This document shows, one piece after another, positions 18,001-27,212 of a stretch of 42,738 nt of DNA. The notes beneath the pieces are model-generated. The model was not told the DNA's origin and did no database searches. It was given only the letters and a program-made list of their open reading frames with translations. Within the stretch, counting starts at the first letter, position 1. Each line of letters starts with the position of its first letter. The position numbers and the translations under genes were made by a program. The DNA is from Pseudoalteromonas sp. NBT06-2 (lineage in GTDB: Bacteria; Pseudomonadota; Gammaproteobacteria; Enterobacterales; Alteromonadaceae): the NCBI RefSeq assembly GCF_002276045.1, contig NZ_NQMR01000058.1:1-42738 (forward strand), given 5' to 3'.

Positions 18001-18221
18001 GTTGAGCAGCCTGTTTAGTGTCCTTCTTTTCCTTGTCGAACTCGAACCTCGATAAAGGGCATAAAAACAATGATTTTTTTACGTTCGGGACTATCCAGAT
18101 AGAGTTATATCCTCTTTATAATGTACAGCCAACATCGTTCTACTATCTAATAATATGACTTTTAGTTAGATCGTTTTTCGTCAGATAAAATAATCATCCG
18201 CATAAAAATACAAACAAAAAC

Positions 18222-18252
18222 TTGACATTTTATTTACAAAGGTTGAGTATTT
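18222..18252 (+). promoter_or_regulatory. Putative promoter of the GH9 cellulase
   Basis: A consensus TTGACA at 18222-18227 is followed 17-19 bases later by a poor -10 (GAGTAT or GTATTT, 18245-18252). The operator palindrome begins 13 bases downstream, an ideal position for repression. A 215-base leader separates it from the GH9 start. Confidence 0.5.
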
Positions 18253-18264
18253 GTGTTGCCAGCC

Positions 18265-18280
18265 ATGTAAGCGCTTACAT
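18265..18280. promoter_or_regulatory. Perfect LacI-family operator upstream of GH9 cellulase
   Basis: ATGTAAGCGCTTACAT is a perfect 16-base palindrome with central CpG. Its AGCGCTTACA half is identical to the site at 12870-12883 before the FucP gene and GH1 operon. The LacI protein at 8976-10007 is the only LacI-family regulator in the window and is the obvious candidate ligand (inference). Confidence 0.8.
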
Positions 18281-18316
18281 TTGTGTTTATTGTGATCGTT
18301 ACATTTCGTTTTGATG

Positions 18317-18343
18317 CACCGGATAGAAAAAATAATTCCGGTG
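18317..18343 (+). promoter_or_regulatory. Hairpin in the GH9 leader
   Basis: CACCGGA (18317-18323), a 13-base A-rich loop, and TCCGGTG (18337-18343) form a 7-bp perfect stem in the 5' leader. It has no T tract, so it may be a structured leader element or chance. Confidence 0.35.
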
Positions 18344-18466
18344 TTGAGCGGGCGAGTTAAATAGAAACGTCAGAAAATTAAAAACCACTAAAATCTATAA
18401 TTGTAGGTATTTTACGACTAAATCGTCGCAAATTCTTTAAAACGACAAGAAGAAAGAGAATATCAA

Positions 18467-21400
18467 ATGAAGAAAAACAACTTACTTAGTAAGTGCTTAG
18501 TAAGCACTGCGGTCGCCATAGGCATCACCGCTGGTTTGCTGAACTCACCACCAGCAGCAGCGGAAATAAAGCCAATTAACACTATCCGCGTTAATCAACA
18601 CGGATATTTGCCCACTCAGCCGAAAATGGCCGTTTATGTTGGACCTGCTGGCACTGCATGGAAGCTTAAAGATGCCAGCGGTTCATTGGTTAGCAGTGGC
18701 GTGACCACGTTATTTGGCACGGATCAGGCATCAGGTGATAATGTGTCTCACATTAATTTCTCCACAGTTACTACAACAGGCACGGGTTACTATCTGGAAA
18801 TTGCGGGAGAACAAAGCTACGCCTTTAAAATTAGTGATTTCACTTATACCTATATGAAAGAAGATGCAGCGATGTATTTTTATCATCAACGCTTAGGCGA
18901 AAAAGTAGATGCAAAATACGTTGGAGCTGAGTTTGCTCGTAAAGCAGGCCATCTAATGGACTCCAACTTAGAGTGCGATGATGACCTTCCTTCCGATTGG
19001 GATTCATCCAGCTCATGCTCTTATTCACTGGATGTACGAGGTGGCCATGCTGATGCCGGTGATTATGGCGCCTATGTTGTTAATGGTGGCTATTACACAT
19101 GGATGCTACAGCATGTTTATGAGGCAATTCCATTATCTTACGCGGATGGTTCGTTATATATCCCTGAAAATAGTAATGCTATTGCGGATATTCTTGATGA
19201 AGCTCGCTATGAGCTAGATTTTATTCTTCGCATGCAAGTACCAGAGAACAAAGCGCCTTATCCTGGTATGATTCACCATAAAAAATCTTGGCAAAACTGG
19301 GCACCGTTCCCATTAGTACCCGCTGATGATGACGGTATTTATTGGGGGAACCCTCAATCTAAACGAACGATTAAACCTGTGTCTACTTCGGCAACGCTGA
19401 ACGGCGCTGCTGTCATGGCTCAAGCAGCCCGTTTATGGCAAAACTATCCATCAGCGGCAGGCTTTGATGGTGACAGTCGTCCTTACCACGTCACATTAAT
19501 CGAACGAGCAGAAATTGCTTGGGCAGCCGCCCTAAACAATCCCGCTCTTTTTGCCTCCAGCGATGCGTCCATGGGCAGTGGGCCGTATAACGATAATACG
19601 GTGTCTGATGAATTTTATTGGGCCGCCGTTGAGCTATTTATTACAACTGGTAAAGCAGAATATAAAGAGTTTCTTCTCGATAGCCCACACTTTGCTAACT
19701 ATACTGCCTTTGACTGGGCGGAAGTAGCCAATGCAGGGCATTATTCTCTGTTGTTGAATAAAGGCAGTATTGACCTCCCGCCGGCGAAAATTGCTCAATT
19801 GCAGGATAACTTGTTGAGTGATAGTGATACGCTGCTTAGCAACATCAGTAGCGAAGGTTATTTGACGCCATTAAAACCTAAGAATGCCGGGCCCATTGGT
19901 GGAGAATGTACAGGCAGCCAGACTTACCCATGGGGCTCTATTGGTTCATTCACTTTAGCTGCAGCCCACCAGCTGGGGTTTGCACATCGAATGAGTGGCG
20001 ACAACCAATATCTGGATGGTATGACCAAAACGATGGATCATGTTATGGGTGTCAATGCGCTCGACCGTGCCTATATGACAGGATATGGTGAAAATCCAAC
20101 GAAGGAACCCCATCATCGTTTTTGGTTGAAGTCTAAAGCAACGCCCGTTACAGCGGTTGCAGAAGCGATTGCGATACCTTACCCAGGTGCGATAGCCGGT
20201 GGCCCACAAAATGACTTAGTATCGGACGGTACCAGTGGTCCTGAAACGGATGGTACACCATGCGAAACGCCAGCAAAATCATTTGCCGATCACTGGAACA
20301 ACTATTCTTCCAACGAGATAACCGTTAACTGGAACGCTAACTTGGTGGCAGTTTTAGCTTACATTGATGAGGCGCTTCCTGCTCCTGCCGATGTTTTAGC
20401 GCCTAATATGCCAACTCAAGTTTCAGCACTTGCTACCAGTGGTTCTTCAGTAGAAGTCAGCTGGGAGCCCGCATCGGATAATGGCCAAGTAAAGAAATAT
20501 GAAGTTCTGATGAATCCAAAAGGTGCAGGTTACGCGCTTTATGCCAGCACTATGTTTGATAAAGCATCTTTTGTACCACTGACTCCAGATACTGAATACT
20601 GCTTTAAAGTTATTGCTGTTGATTATGCTGGTTTGAAATCACCTGCTTCCTCTGAAGTGTGTGAAACAACGCCGGCTGCGACAACGTTTGAAATTTATTA
20701 CCAGCCAGATAATTCTGCACTGAGCAATTATGTGGGTACTGGTGCGGTCATTCAGCCCGAGGATCCTACAACGATTCTAGGTAATGGCTGGTATCATTAT
20801 GAATTTCGTCAGGCGCCACCTTATTCGTTCCACTTTGCTATGCCAAACTGGGGTAGCCCAGATCGTTTCTCACCAGACGGCAGCACTAGCGATTGGTACT
20901 TATCTGAGTCCAATTTCAACACAGGTCAGGTAATTTGGCTAACGAGCGACAAAATCTTTCATACCAGTGCGACAGCGTTAGAGCCGATTAGTGACAACTG
21001 TGAACCTGATTGCCCGAATGTAGCGCCTTCTGCGGTTTCACAAACCATTCATATTGACGTCGATGAAACCAAAATGATTGTCCTGCAAGGTAGCGACCCT
21101 GATGGCAGTATTGTGTCTTATGACATCGCCAGCCAGCCATCTCATGGTACAGTGACGATCAGTAATAACACCGCCACGTATGTGCCGAATGCAGGCAACA
21201 CCCTCAATGATCAATTTAGCTTCACAGTGACTGACGCTGAAGGTGCAATATCGAATCTGGCGACCGTAAGTATTAACTTTATTATGTCTTGTACAATCGC
21301 ATGTCCACCAGTGGCAGAAGCTAAAGCGGCGACAACCGACAAGAATGTCGCAACTGTGATTACACTGTCTGGTTCCGATGACAACGGTTCTGTCGTGCGC

Positions 21401-22705
21401 TACGAATTGAGCACGCAACCAGCCAATGGTGAGGCTGTATTAGTTGACGATAAGGTTACATTTACGCCTAATACTGATTTTACCGGAGTAGATTCATTTA
21501 CCTACGTTGCTATTGACAATGATAATGTTGCATCTACACCCGCAACTGTCACGATTAATGTTAATGATCCGATTGTAAACAAGCCGCCAGTTGCGTGTTT
21601 TACAAGTACGGTCAATAAGCAAGATCTAACGGCATCCTTCGACGCGAACTGCGCAACAGACGATACCACCGCGGGTTTGTTGGCAAGCTGGGACTTTGGC
21701 GATGCTAACACTCAAACCGGTATAACCACTTCTCATAGTTATTCGACTGCTAGCAAGTTTATGGTCACCTTAACAGTGACTGACAACGAAGGGCTGAGTG
21801 ATTCGATTAGCCAGGAAATCGACTTAACGCAAACTGTAGTCGATTCGCTAACATGCGAAATAGGTTCAATTGATACTTGGTCAGGTGGTGTTGTCATGAA
21901 CAATATTGTTGTAACCAACATAGGCTCTGGCGTGACACAAGATTGGCAAGCAAGCATCAGTACTTCCGGTCCCATTGCGATCTCAAATAGCTGGAATGCA
22001 GATGTCGCAACCAGCGATGATGCTATTGTCGCCAGTGGTAATTCACTCAATCCAGGGCAGTCAGTCGCCTTTGGTTTCCAAGGTAGCTTCAGTGGCGATG
22101 TCAGCTTTGGCGAGTGTACTACAAATGGTGTAGCACCAACGAATCGTGCGCCAGTTGCTGACTTCTCAGTTAATACGAGTAATCTAGTCGTTGATTTTGA
22201 TGCCAGTACGTCAAGTGATGCCGATGGTGACGCACTAACATATCGCTGGAGGATTGATGGTGTTGCCGAATCTGGCGAATTAGTGAGCTACACATTTGCC
22301 AGTGCCGGTACCTACACGATTACGTTAACTGTCAGTGATGGTACGTTTAGTGACACGATGAGCAAAACGGTTACTGTTTCGGATCAAAATAATGGTGATA
22401 GCGTGTGTAGCTTTGAGGTCGTTAATGATTGGCAAAGCGGTTTTAACGGCAAAATTGTTATTACTAACAACGGTAACCAAACAATGGATGATTGGCAAGT
22501 CAGTTGGCAATTTACCGATGGCAGCGTGACAACTAATGCCTGGAATGCCAATGTCACGCTAGGTACGCTAAATACGGCAACACCGTTATCCTGGAATGGC
22601 ACTATTGCGCCCGGAGCTTCGATTGAATTTGGAATTTCAGGCAACAAAGGCACTGCGGGTTCCACCGTTGCTGTACCAACGTTGACCGGAGAAAGCTGTC
22701 AATAG
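18467..22705 (+). CDS. Secreted multimodular GH9 cellulase (endoglucanase) with CBM2 modules
   Basis: A 1412-aa extracellular enzyme. Signal peptide to about residue 32; CelD_N Ig-like domain (about 36-125, TIRVNQHGYLPTQPKMAVYV); GH9 (alpha/alpha)6 catalytic domain (about 130-640). The catalytic base lies in GHADAGDYGAY (D196/D199), the histidine motif is PHHRFW (H549/H550), and the acid Glu617 is in SSNEITVNWNA. Then come a fibronectin-III domain (about 645-740), an unassigned beta-rich module (about 743-845), two cadherin-like repeats (about 850-1036), a PKD domain (1038-1122), a CBM2-like module (1126-1222), a second PKD (1226-1306) and a C-terminal CBM2 (1311-1412) with Cys at both ends and surface Trp residues. 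Base composition is clearly richer in G+C than the flanking operons. AAGAAAGAGAA precedes the ATG. Confidence 0.96.
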   Translation: MKKNNLLSKCLVSTAVAIGITAGLLNSPPAAAEIKPINTIRVNQHGYLPTQPKMAVYVGPAGTAWKLKDASGSLVSSGVTTLFGTDQASGDNVSHINFSTVTTTGTGYYLEIAGEQSYAFKISDFTYTYMKEDAAMYFYHQRLGEKVDAKYVGAEFARKAGHLMDSNLECDDDLPSDWDSSSSCSYSLDVRGGHADAGDYGAYVVNGGYYTWMLQHVYEAIPLSYADGSLYIPENSNAIADILDEARYELDFILRMQVPENKAPYPGMIHHKKSWQNWAPFPLVPADDDGIYWGNPQSKRTIKPVSTSATLNGAAVMAQAARLWQNYPSAAGFDGDSRPYHVTLIERAEIAWAAALNNPALFASSDASMGSGPYNDNTVSDEFYWAAVELFITTGKAEYKEFLLDSPHFANYTAFDWAEVANAGHYSLLLNKGSIDLPPAKIAQLQDNLLSDSDTLLSNISSEGYLTPLKPKNAGPIGGECTGSQTYPWGSIGSFTLAAAHQLGFAHRMSGDNQYLDGMTKTMDHVMGVNALDRAYMTGYGENPTKEPHHRFWLKSKATPVTAVAEAIAIPYPGAIAGGPQNDLVSDGTSGPETDGTPCETPAKSFADHWNNYSSNEITVNWNANLVAVLAYIDEALPAPADVLAPNMPTQVSALATSGSSVEVSWEPASDNGQVKKYEVLMNPKGAGYALYASTMFDKASFVPLTPDTEYCFKVIAVDYAGLKSPASSEVCETTPAATTFEIYYQPDNSALSNYVGTGAVIQPEDPTTILGNGWYHYEFRQAPPYSFHFAMPNWGSPDRFSPDGSTSDWYLSESNFNTGQVIWLTSDKIFHTSATALEPISDNCEPDCPNVAPSAVSQTIHIDVDETKMIVLQGSDPDGSIVSYDIASQPSHGTVTISNNTATYVPNAGNTLNDQFSFTVTDAEGAISNLATVSINFIMSCTIACPPVAEAKAATTDKNVATVITLSGSDDNGSVVRYELSTQPANGEAVLVDDKVTFTPNTDFTGVDSFTYVAIDNDNVASTPATVTINVNDPIVNKPPVACFTSTVNKQDLTASFDANCATDDTTAGLLASWDFGDANTQTGITTSHSYSTASKFMVTLTVTDNEGLSDSISQEIDLTQTVVDSLTCEIGSIDTWSGGVVMNNIVVTNIGSGVTQDWQASISTSGPIAISNSWNADVATSDDAIVASGNSLNPGQSVAFGFQGSFSGDVSFGECTTNGVAPTNRAPVADFSVNTSNLVVDFDASTSSDADGDALTYRWRIDGVAESGELVSYTFASAGTYTITLTVSDGTFSDTMSKTVTVSDQNNGDSVCSFEVVNDWQSGFNGKIVITNNGNQTMDDWQVSWQFTDGSVTTNAWNANVTLGTLNTATPLSWNGTIAPGASIEFGISGNKGTAGSTVAVPTLTGESCQ

Positions 22706-22888
22706 CAAACCTATGAAGCGATACAACCTGTAACACCAAAACCGTTGCCGAGATCACAATTGATTCCGGCAACATATGGCGACTCTGCCATACCTTTACC
22801 AAATACGCGCAGATTATCGACGTAAACTGTAGCGTATCACTAACGTCGAACAACAACGTACCAACACATTTTCAAAGGAGGAAGACAG

Positions 22889-24697
22889 ATGATAACTTTA
22901 AAAATAAAACCAAGCAGCCTCGCGGTTGCTATAGGCTTGGCCATTGCAACCTCACATGTTTACGCCGGTGAGTGTACATACCAAGTAGACGCTTCATGGA
23001 ACACTGGTTTTGTTAGTACCATCAAAATTAAGAATGACACTGCAACCGCTATTGATGATTGGCAAGTGAGTTGGAGTTACCAAAACAATCAAATCTCAAG
23101 TATCTGGAATGCTGAATTAGCCGACGGCTATACTGCTACACCTTTAAGTTGGAACCGCTCAATTGCACCGGGTCAAAGCATTGAATTTGGTTTACAAGGC
23201 ACGTTAAATGGCGGCCTTGTCGAAACTCCTGTTATCTCTGGTGATGTGTGTACAACAGGACCCGTTGACCCAGGCCCGGTTGACCCAGATCCAGTTGATG
23301 ATGGTCTATTTCGAGTAAACGAACATGGCAACATCACTAAAAATGGCGATGAAATACCGATTCAATGTGGCAACTGGTTTGGTTTGGAAGGTCGTCATGA
23401 GCCATCAAATGATAGCGTAAACCCAGGTGGCGCACCCATGGAGCTTTATGTCGGTAATTCATTTTGGGCTAATGATGGCCAAGGTACTGGCCGTACCATT
23501 CAACAAACTATGGACGAAATTAAAGATATGGGAATGAATGTCATTCGCTTCCCGATCGCACCTCAAACACTGGATCCTACAAACCCGCAAGGCATGGCAC
23601 CGTATTTGAAAAACCACCCAAATGTTGTGGCAACCAATGCACGTCAGCAAATGGAAGACTTTATCAAATTAGCTGATGAGAACGATATTCAAGTCATTAT
23701 CGACATCCATTCATGTTCCAACTACGTTGGTTGGCGAGCTGGACGTTTAGATGCCCGTCCTCCTTTTGTTGACATAACTCGAACCGATTACGACTTCCTG
23801 CGCGAAGATTACTCTTGTGCAGCGACTGGTAACCCAGACAGCGTTACCAAAATCCAAGCTTATGATAAAGAAAAATGGCTGGACAACCTTAGAGACATCG
23901 CAGGTCTGTCTGAAACATTAAAAGTGAGTAATATTCTGGGTATTGACGTCTTCAACGAACCTTGGGATTACTCATGGGCAGAATGGAAATCACTGACAGA
24001 AGAAGCCTATGTGGCCATTAACGAAGTGAATCCAAATATTTTGATTTTTGTGGAAGGTATTTCTGATTCCTATGGCAACCAAGATGGCACACCTGACACC
24101 ATAGGTGACTCACCGCACGGTGAATCATCGTCGACACCTAACTGGGGTGAGAACTTTTATGAGTTTGGTGACAATCCAATCAACATTCCGAAAGATCGTC
24201 TAGTGCTCTCTCCACATGCCTATGGGCCGTCGGTATTCGTTCAACCTATGTATATGGACCCGAGTCAACCGAAATGTGATGGTTTAAAAGGACATGAAGC
24301 TGGTGAGGCTAAATGTAATATCGTTATCGATCCGGTACGTCTTAAGCCATCATGGGAAGAGCACTTTGGTTACTTGCGTGACCAAGGATATGCAATGGTC
24401 ATGGGCGAATTTGGTGGCAACATGGATTGGCCAGACAAAGCATCATTGGGCGACCAGAAATTATGGGGGGGTCATATCACTCCTGGAGTTGACAAAGAAT
24501 GGCAAGCAGTATTTACCGACTATATGGTTGAAAAAGACATTGATGGTTGCTACTGGGGAATGAATCCTGAGTCGGGCGATACAGGCGGATGGTATGAGCA
24601 CGCCTACGATCCAAACACCAATCCAGGTGGCTGGGGAGAATGGCTAGACTTTGAACCACGCAAGACCAATCTGTTGCATAAGATCTGGCCTCAGTAA
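22889..24697 (+). CDS. Secreted CBM2-GH5 cellulase
   Basis: A 602-aa enzyme. Signal peptide 1-26 (ends VYA); N-terminal CBM2 (27-121, bounded by Cys29 and Cys121, Trp37/58/73/89 available for the cellulose face); short Pro/Asp linker (GPVDPGPVDPDPVDDG); GH5 barrel (about 140-600) with acid/base Glu357 in DVFNEPW and nucleophile Glu507 in MGEFGG, plus HSCSNYVGW and LSPHAYGPSV. A near-perfect AAGGAGG at 22875-22881 sets the start. The CBM2 resembles the C-terminal CBM2 of the GH9 enzyme upstream. The 183-base gap between them contains no gene or evident terminator, so both may be on one transcript controlled by the operator at 18265. A terminator follows at 24743. Composition matches GH9, not the chromosome. 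Confidence 0.96.
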   Translation: MITLKIKPSSLAVAIGLAIATSHVYAGECTYQVDASWNTGFVSTIKIKNDTATAIDDWQVSWSYQNNQISSIWNAELADGYTATPLSWNRSIAPGQSIEFGLQGTLNGGLVETPVISGDVCTTGPVDPGPVDPDPVDDGLFRVNEHGNITKNGDEIPIQCGNWFGLEGRHEPSNDSVNPGGAPMELYVGNSFWANDGQGTGRTIQQTMDEIKDMGMNVIRFPIAPQTLDPTNPQGMAPYLKNHPNVVATNARQQMEDFIKLADENDIQVIIDIHSCSNYVGWRAGRLDARPPFVDITRTDYDFLREDYSCAATGNPDSVTKIQAYDKEKWLDNLRDIAGLSETLKVSNILGIDVFNEPWDYSWAEWKSLTEEAYVAINEVNPNILIFVEGISDSYGNQDGTPDTIGDSPHGESSSTPNWGENFYEFGDNPINIPKDRLVLSPHAYGPSVFVQPMYMDPSQPKCDGLKGHEAGEAKCNIVIDPVRLKPSWEEHFGYLRDQGYAMVMGEFGGNMDWPDKASLGDQKLWGGHITPGVDKEWQAVFTDYMVEKDIDGCYWGMNPESGDTGGWYEHAYDPNTNPGGWGEWLDFEPRKTNLLHKIWPQ

Positions 24698-24742
24698 TAC
24701 AAACGTAATGTTAACAGTAAATAGCAGCTAACTACTGACAAT

Positions 24743-24771
24743 AAAAAGGTAAACATCTGATTTACCTTTTT
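24743..24771 (+). terminator. Rho-independent terminator after the cellulase pair
   Basis: AAAAAGGTAAA (24743-24753), loop CATCTGA, TTTACCTTTTT (24761-24771): an 11-bp perfect stem with T run, 46 bases after the GH5 stop. Confidence 0.88.
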
Positions 24772-24840
24772 TTAAACGGTTAGTGAAAGTGACACATTAA
24801 ATAAAGAACGAAATACAAGTTGTAAACGCCAAATAAATAA

Positions 24841-25074
24841 AGGTTAACAAATGAAAACTGTGAAGAATCAGGGTTAGCAGTACGGGCAACTGCGAAAATT
24901 CAATCTAATATTTTCAGGGCAGAAGTAACCTGTGATCAGTGGGAACGTAATTCACTGTGGGCACGCCTGCAACATAAAGAGTGCAGAACTAGGCTGTACG
25001 TTAGAGACGTATTAGGAAGGAGCACACCCTCCTTCGGATTATCACCCCCACTGCTTGCGAAGTTAAACTACTGA
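24841..25074 (+). other. Unassigned open frame / possible structured remnant between GH5 and the ADP-ribosylglycohydrolase gene
   Basis: Within the 468-base gap (24698-25166), one frame is open for 77 codons without a good start (it contains ESGLAVRATAKIQSNIFRAE and ends LLAKLNY). It is more G+C-rich than the following gene. A hairpin GAAGGAG/CTCCTTC lies at 25016-25035. I cannot match it to a family. It may be a truncated coding remnant of the transferred block or a mobile-element scar. Confidence 0.3.
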
Positions 25075-25166
25075 CAAATGGTCAAAACGCGACAAGTGGG
25101 TTTTCTCTATCATCTAAATAAAACGGCTCAGGCCCCATTTATTGTAATTATAAGTAGGTAAGAATA

Positions 25167-26468
25167 ATGAAAAAAAGCTTAATGTTATTAGTTTTCTTGT
25201 GGTTCAGTTCGCCGATTATAGCGAATGAAATCAAAATTAATAAACAAGATTATGTAAAACAATTAGAGGGGTTCTGGCTTGGGCAAAGTATTGCAAATTG
25301 GACTGGTTTAATTACCGAAATGGACAAAATTGGCACACCTGAAACACTTCCTTTTTACACTGATGAAGATTGGGGAAAGCCAGATCAAAAGGCTTTTTGG
25401 GGAGAATATGTACCGCATGCTTCAATTATCGACTTTTATTTTGAGCGCCGAGGAACGCCATGGGGGGCGGACGATGATACAGATATAGAATACATGTACC
25501 TGCATTTACATAAGCTACATAAAACACCAAAACTGACCGCATCTGAAATACGTGATGGTTGGCTTTCTCATACATATTCTGATATTGATGCGCCGTTATT
25601 TAAAAAATTTTCCGACTCAAAACCACAAAAGGAAAATTTTTTATGGGTGTCGAACGAAAGAGCCAGAACCTTAATGGAGCAAGGTATGTTGCCTCCTCAA
25701 ACGAGTCAGCCAGAAAATAATCCTCATTATAATATGATTGATGCACAGTTAACTACGGAATTATTTGGTTTGATGGCTCCTGGTAATATAGCACTCGCAT
25801 TGGAAATAGCAGAATTACCTATTAGTATATCTGCTAGTAGAGAAGCTGCTGCTATAGCAAATTATTATATTGCGATGCATTCACTAGCCTCTGTTGTAGA
25901 TAAGAGCCGCACTATAAAACAACACGTTTTTTCGATAGCTGAGCAGGCCACCTCTGTTTTACCAAAAAATAGCTTTCCGTTTAAAATGTACAAGTTTATT
26001 AAGCAGCATTATGAACAAAATCCAGATAAGAGCGATTGGGAGTCTACCAGAGATGCTGTATATAAACGCTACCAGCTTCAAGTTAACGATGGGTATCATT
26101 ATAAAGAGCCCTATGACGCAGGAATTAATTTTGCTGCAAGTTTAATTAGTTTATTTTACGGTAAAGGCGATATTGTTGAAACTATTCGAATAGGCTCACT
26201 GGTGGGGTGGGACTCAGATAATCCGACAGCTACTTGGGGAGGCTTGTTAGGCTTTATGCTAGGAAAACAAGGCATCAAAGATGCGTTTAATAAACAAGAC
26301 ATTTCGAGTACATATTGGATTCATCGCACCCGTCGAAATTTCCCTGATTATACACCTAATCAATTAGGTGAAGATTCATTTGAACTCATGGCCGAAAGAA
26401 CAATTAAAGTGATTGACGTAATATTATCTCAAAGCAGTGCTAGTCAATTTTGGAAAATTCAATATTAG
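25167..26468 (+). CDS. Exported ADP-ribosylglycohydrolase-family protein
   Basis: A 433-aa protein with a clear signal peptide (residues 1-20, ends IIANE). The ARH/DraG fold is recognised by GFWLGQSIANWTG (35-47), the metal-binding ADDDTD motif (101-106) in the N-terminal half, and GWDSDNPTATWGG (around 347-359), which supplies the second pair of metal Asp residues. These are the residues that hold the binuclear Mg2+ in ADP-ribosylglycohydrolases. Export is unusual because ADP-ribose chemistry is mainly cytoplasmic. Family members with signal peptides occur near glycan-degradation genes, so the substrate may be another N- or O-glycoside. It is monocistronic between the cellulase terminator and IS debris. 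Base composition is lower in G+C than the cellulases. Confidence 0.88.
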   Translation: MKKSLMLLVFLWFSSPIIANEIKINKQDYVKQLEGFWLGQSIANWTGLITEMDKIGTPETLPFYTDEDWGKPDQKAFWGEYVPHASIIDFYFERRGTPWGADDDTDIEYMYLHLHKLHKTPKLTASEIRDGWLSHTYSDIDAPLFKKFSDSKPQKENFLWVSNERARTLMEQGMLPPQTSQPENNPHYNMIDAQLTTELFGLMAPGNIALALEIAELPISISASREAAAIANYYIAMHSLASVVDKSRTIKQHVFSIAEQATSVLPKNSFPFKMYKFIKQHYEQNPDKSDWESTRDAVYKRYQLQVNDGYHYKEPYDAGINFAASLISLFYGKGDIVETIRIGSLVGWDSDNPTATWGGLLGFMLGKQGIKDAFNKQDISSTYWIHRTRRNFPDYTPNQLGEDSFELMAERTIKVIDVILSQSSASQFWKIQY

Positions 26469-26547
26469 ATAATCAGAGGTCGGGATAAGTAATTGCTTTC
26501 TAGCATTTATTTTTCCTGATTACAGTGCAGTATGGCTTTAATCTGAC

Positions 26548-27206
26548 TATGGCGAAGTAAAACAGCGTTGGTTATTAATACAAAGCAAGCAAAAAACGGG
26601 AGTAACATACACTAGATAAACGAATGTAAAAATATCCAATGAAGCCCTAAAATCGCTTAAAAAACTGAGTCGTCAACGTTTTTCTTGTTTATTAGATGCA
26701 GATTAGGCATTAAAAAACTGGTTTAAATCTCATAATGAACTTGGTATCAGTGATAGTGAAATACTCAAGTTGGCTATATTTAAACAAAGTGACCGCCCTA
26801 AGCTAAATCAACAACCGGATAGCTATGAATACCAAATAACAGGGCAAGTGTATTGGTCGCTAAAAAGTCGAGTGCAACGGTTACAGGAAAAAGCCAGAGA
26901 GAATAGAAGTGTTATTGATGGTAATTACTTGCTGTTTAATGGTTTACGTGGCGATGGAGCATAAAATCAGAAGAAAATTAAAGGCTCAGTCAGTCTATTT
27001 TTCCAACTTAAAATATAAACCTTGCCAAAATCCAACCGCTCGTTGGGTATTTTTTTGTTTCCAGGGTATTCATGAATTAACAATTGGTAGTGAACAACAA
27101 TTAGTCCTCAATGTGTAAGAGAGGAACGATATTATCCTTAATTGTATGGGTAACATCTATCAGAAAATTTATTCCTCAAAGTGCTGCGGAATGTCGGGTA
27201 TATTAA
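26548..27206 (+). pseudogene. IS1634-family transposase remnant
   Basis: Fragments in succession: YGEVKQRWLLI (26548-26580), then after a shift EALKSLKKLSRQRFSCLLDA, a TAG in frame at 26704, and DSEILKLAIFKQSDRPKLNQ to ENRSVIDGNYLL. A large internal deletion then joins to the C-terminal piece MVITCCLMVYVAMEHKIRRK, PCQNPTARWVFFCFQGIHEL, ending near CCGMSGI at about 27206. These match the order of conserved blocks in IS1634-type DDE transposases. The catalytic core is missing, so the element cannot move by itself. Confidence 0.8.
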
Positions 27207-27212
27207 ACAAAG

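Noticed and set aside
18840..22856. Several long antisense and alternate frames within GH9 (for example 21038-21418 minus)
   Set aside because: They are by-products of the higher G+C content of the cellulase gene; the sense frame has full domain structure.
24294..24563. 89-codon plus-frame within GH5
   Set aside because: It lies entirely inside the GH5 catalytic domain in another frame, with no ribosome-binding site.
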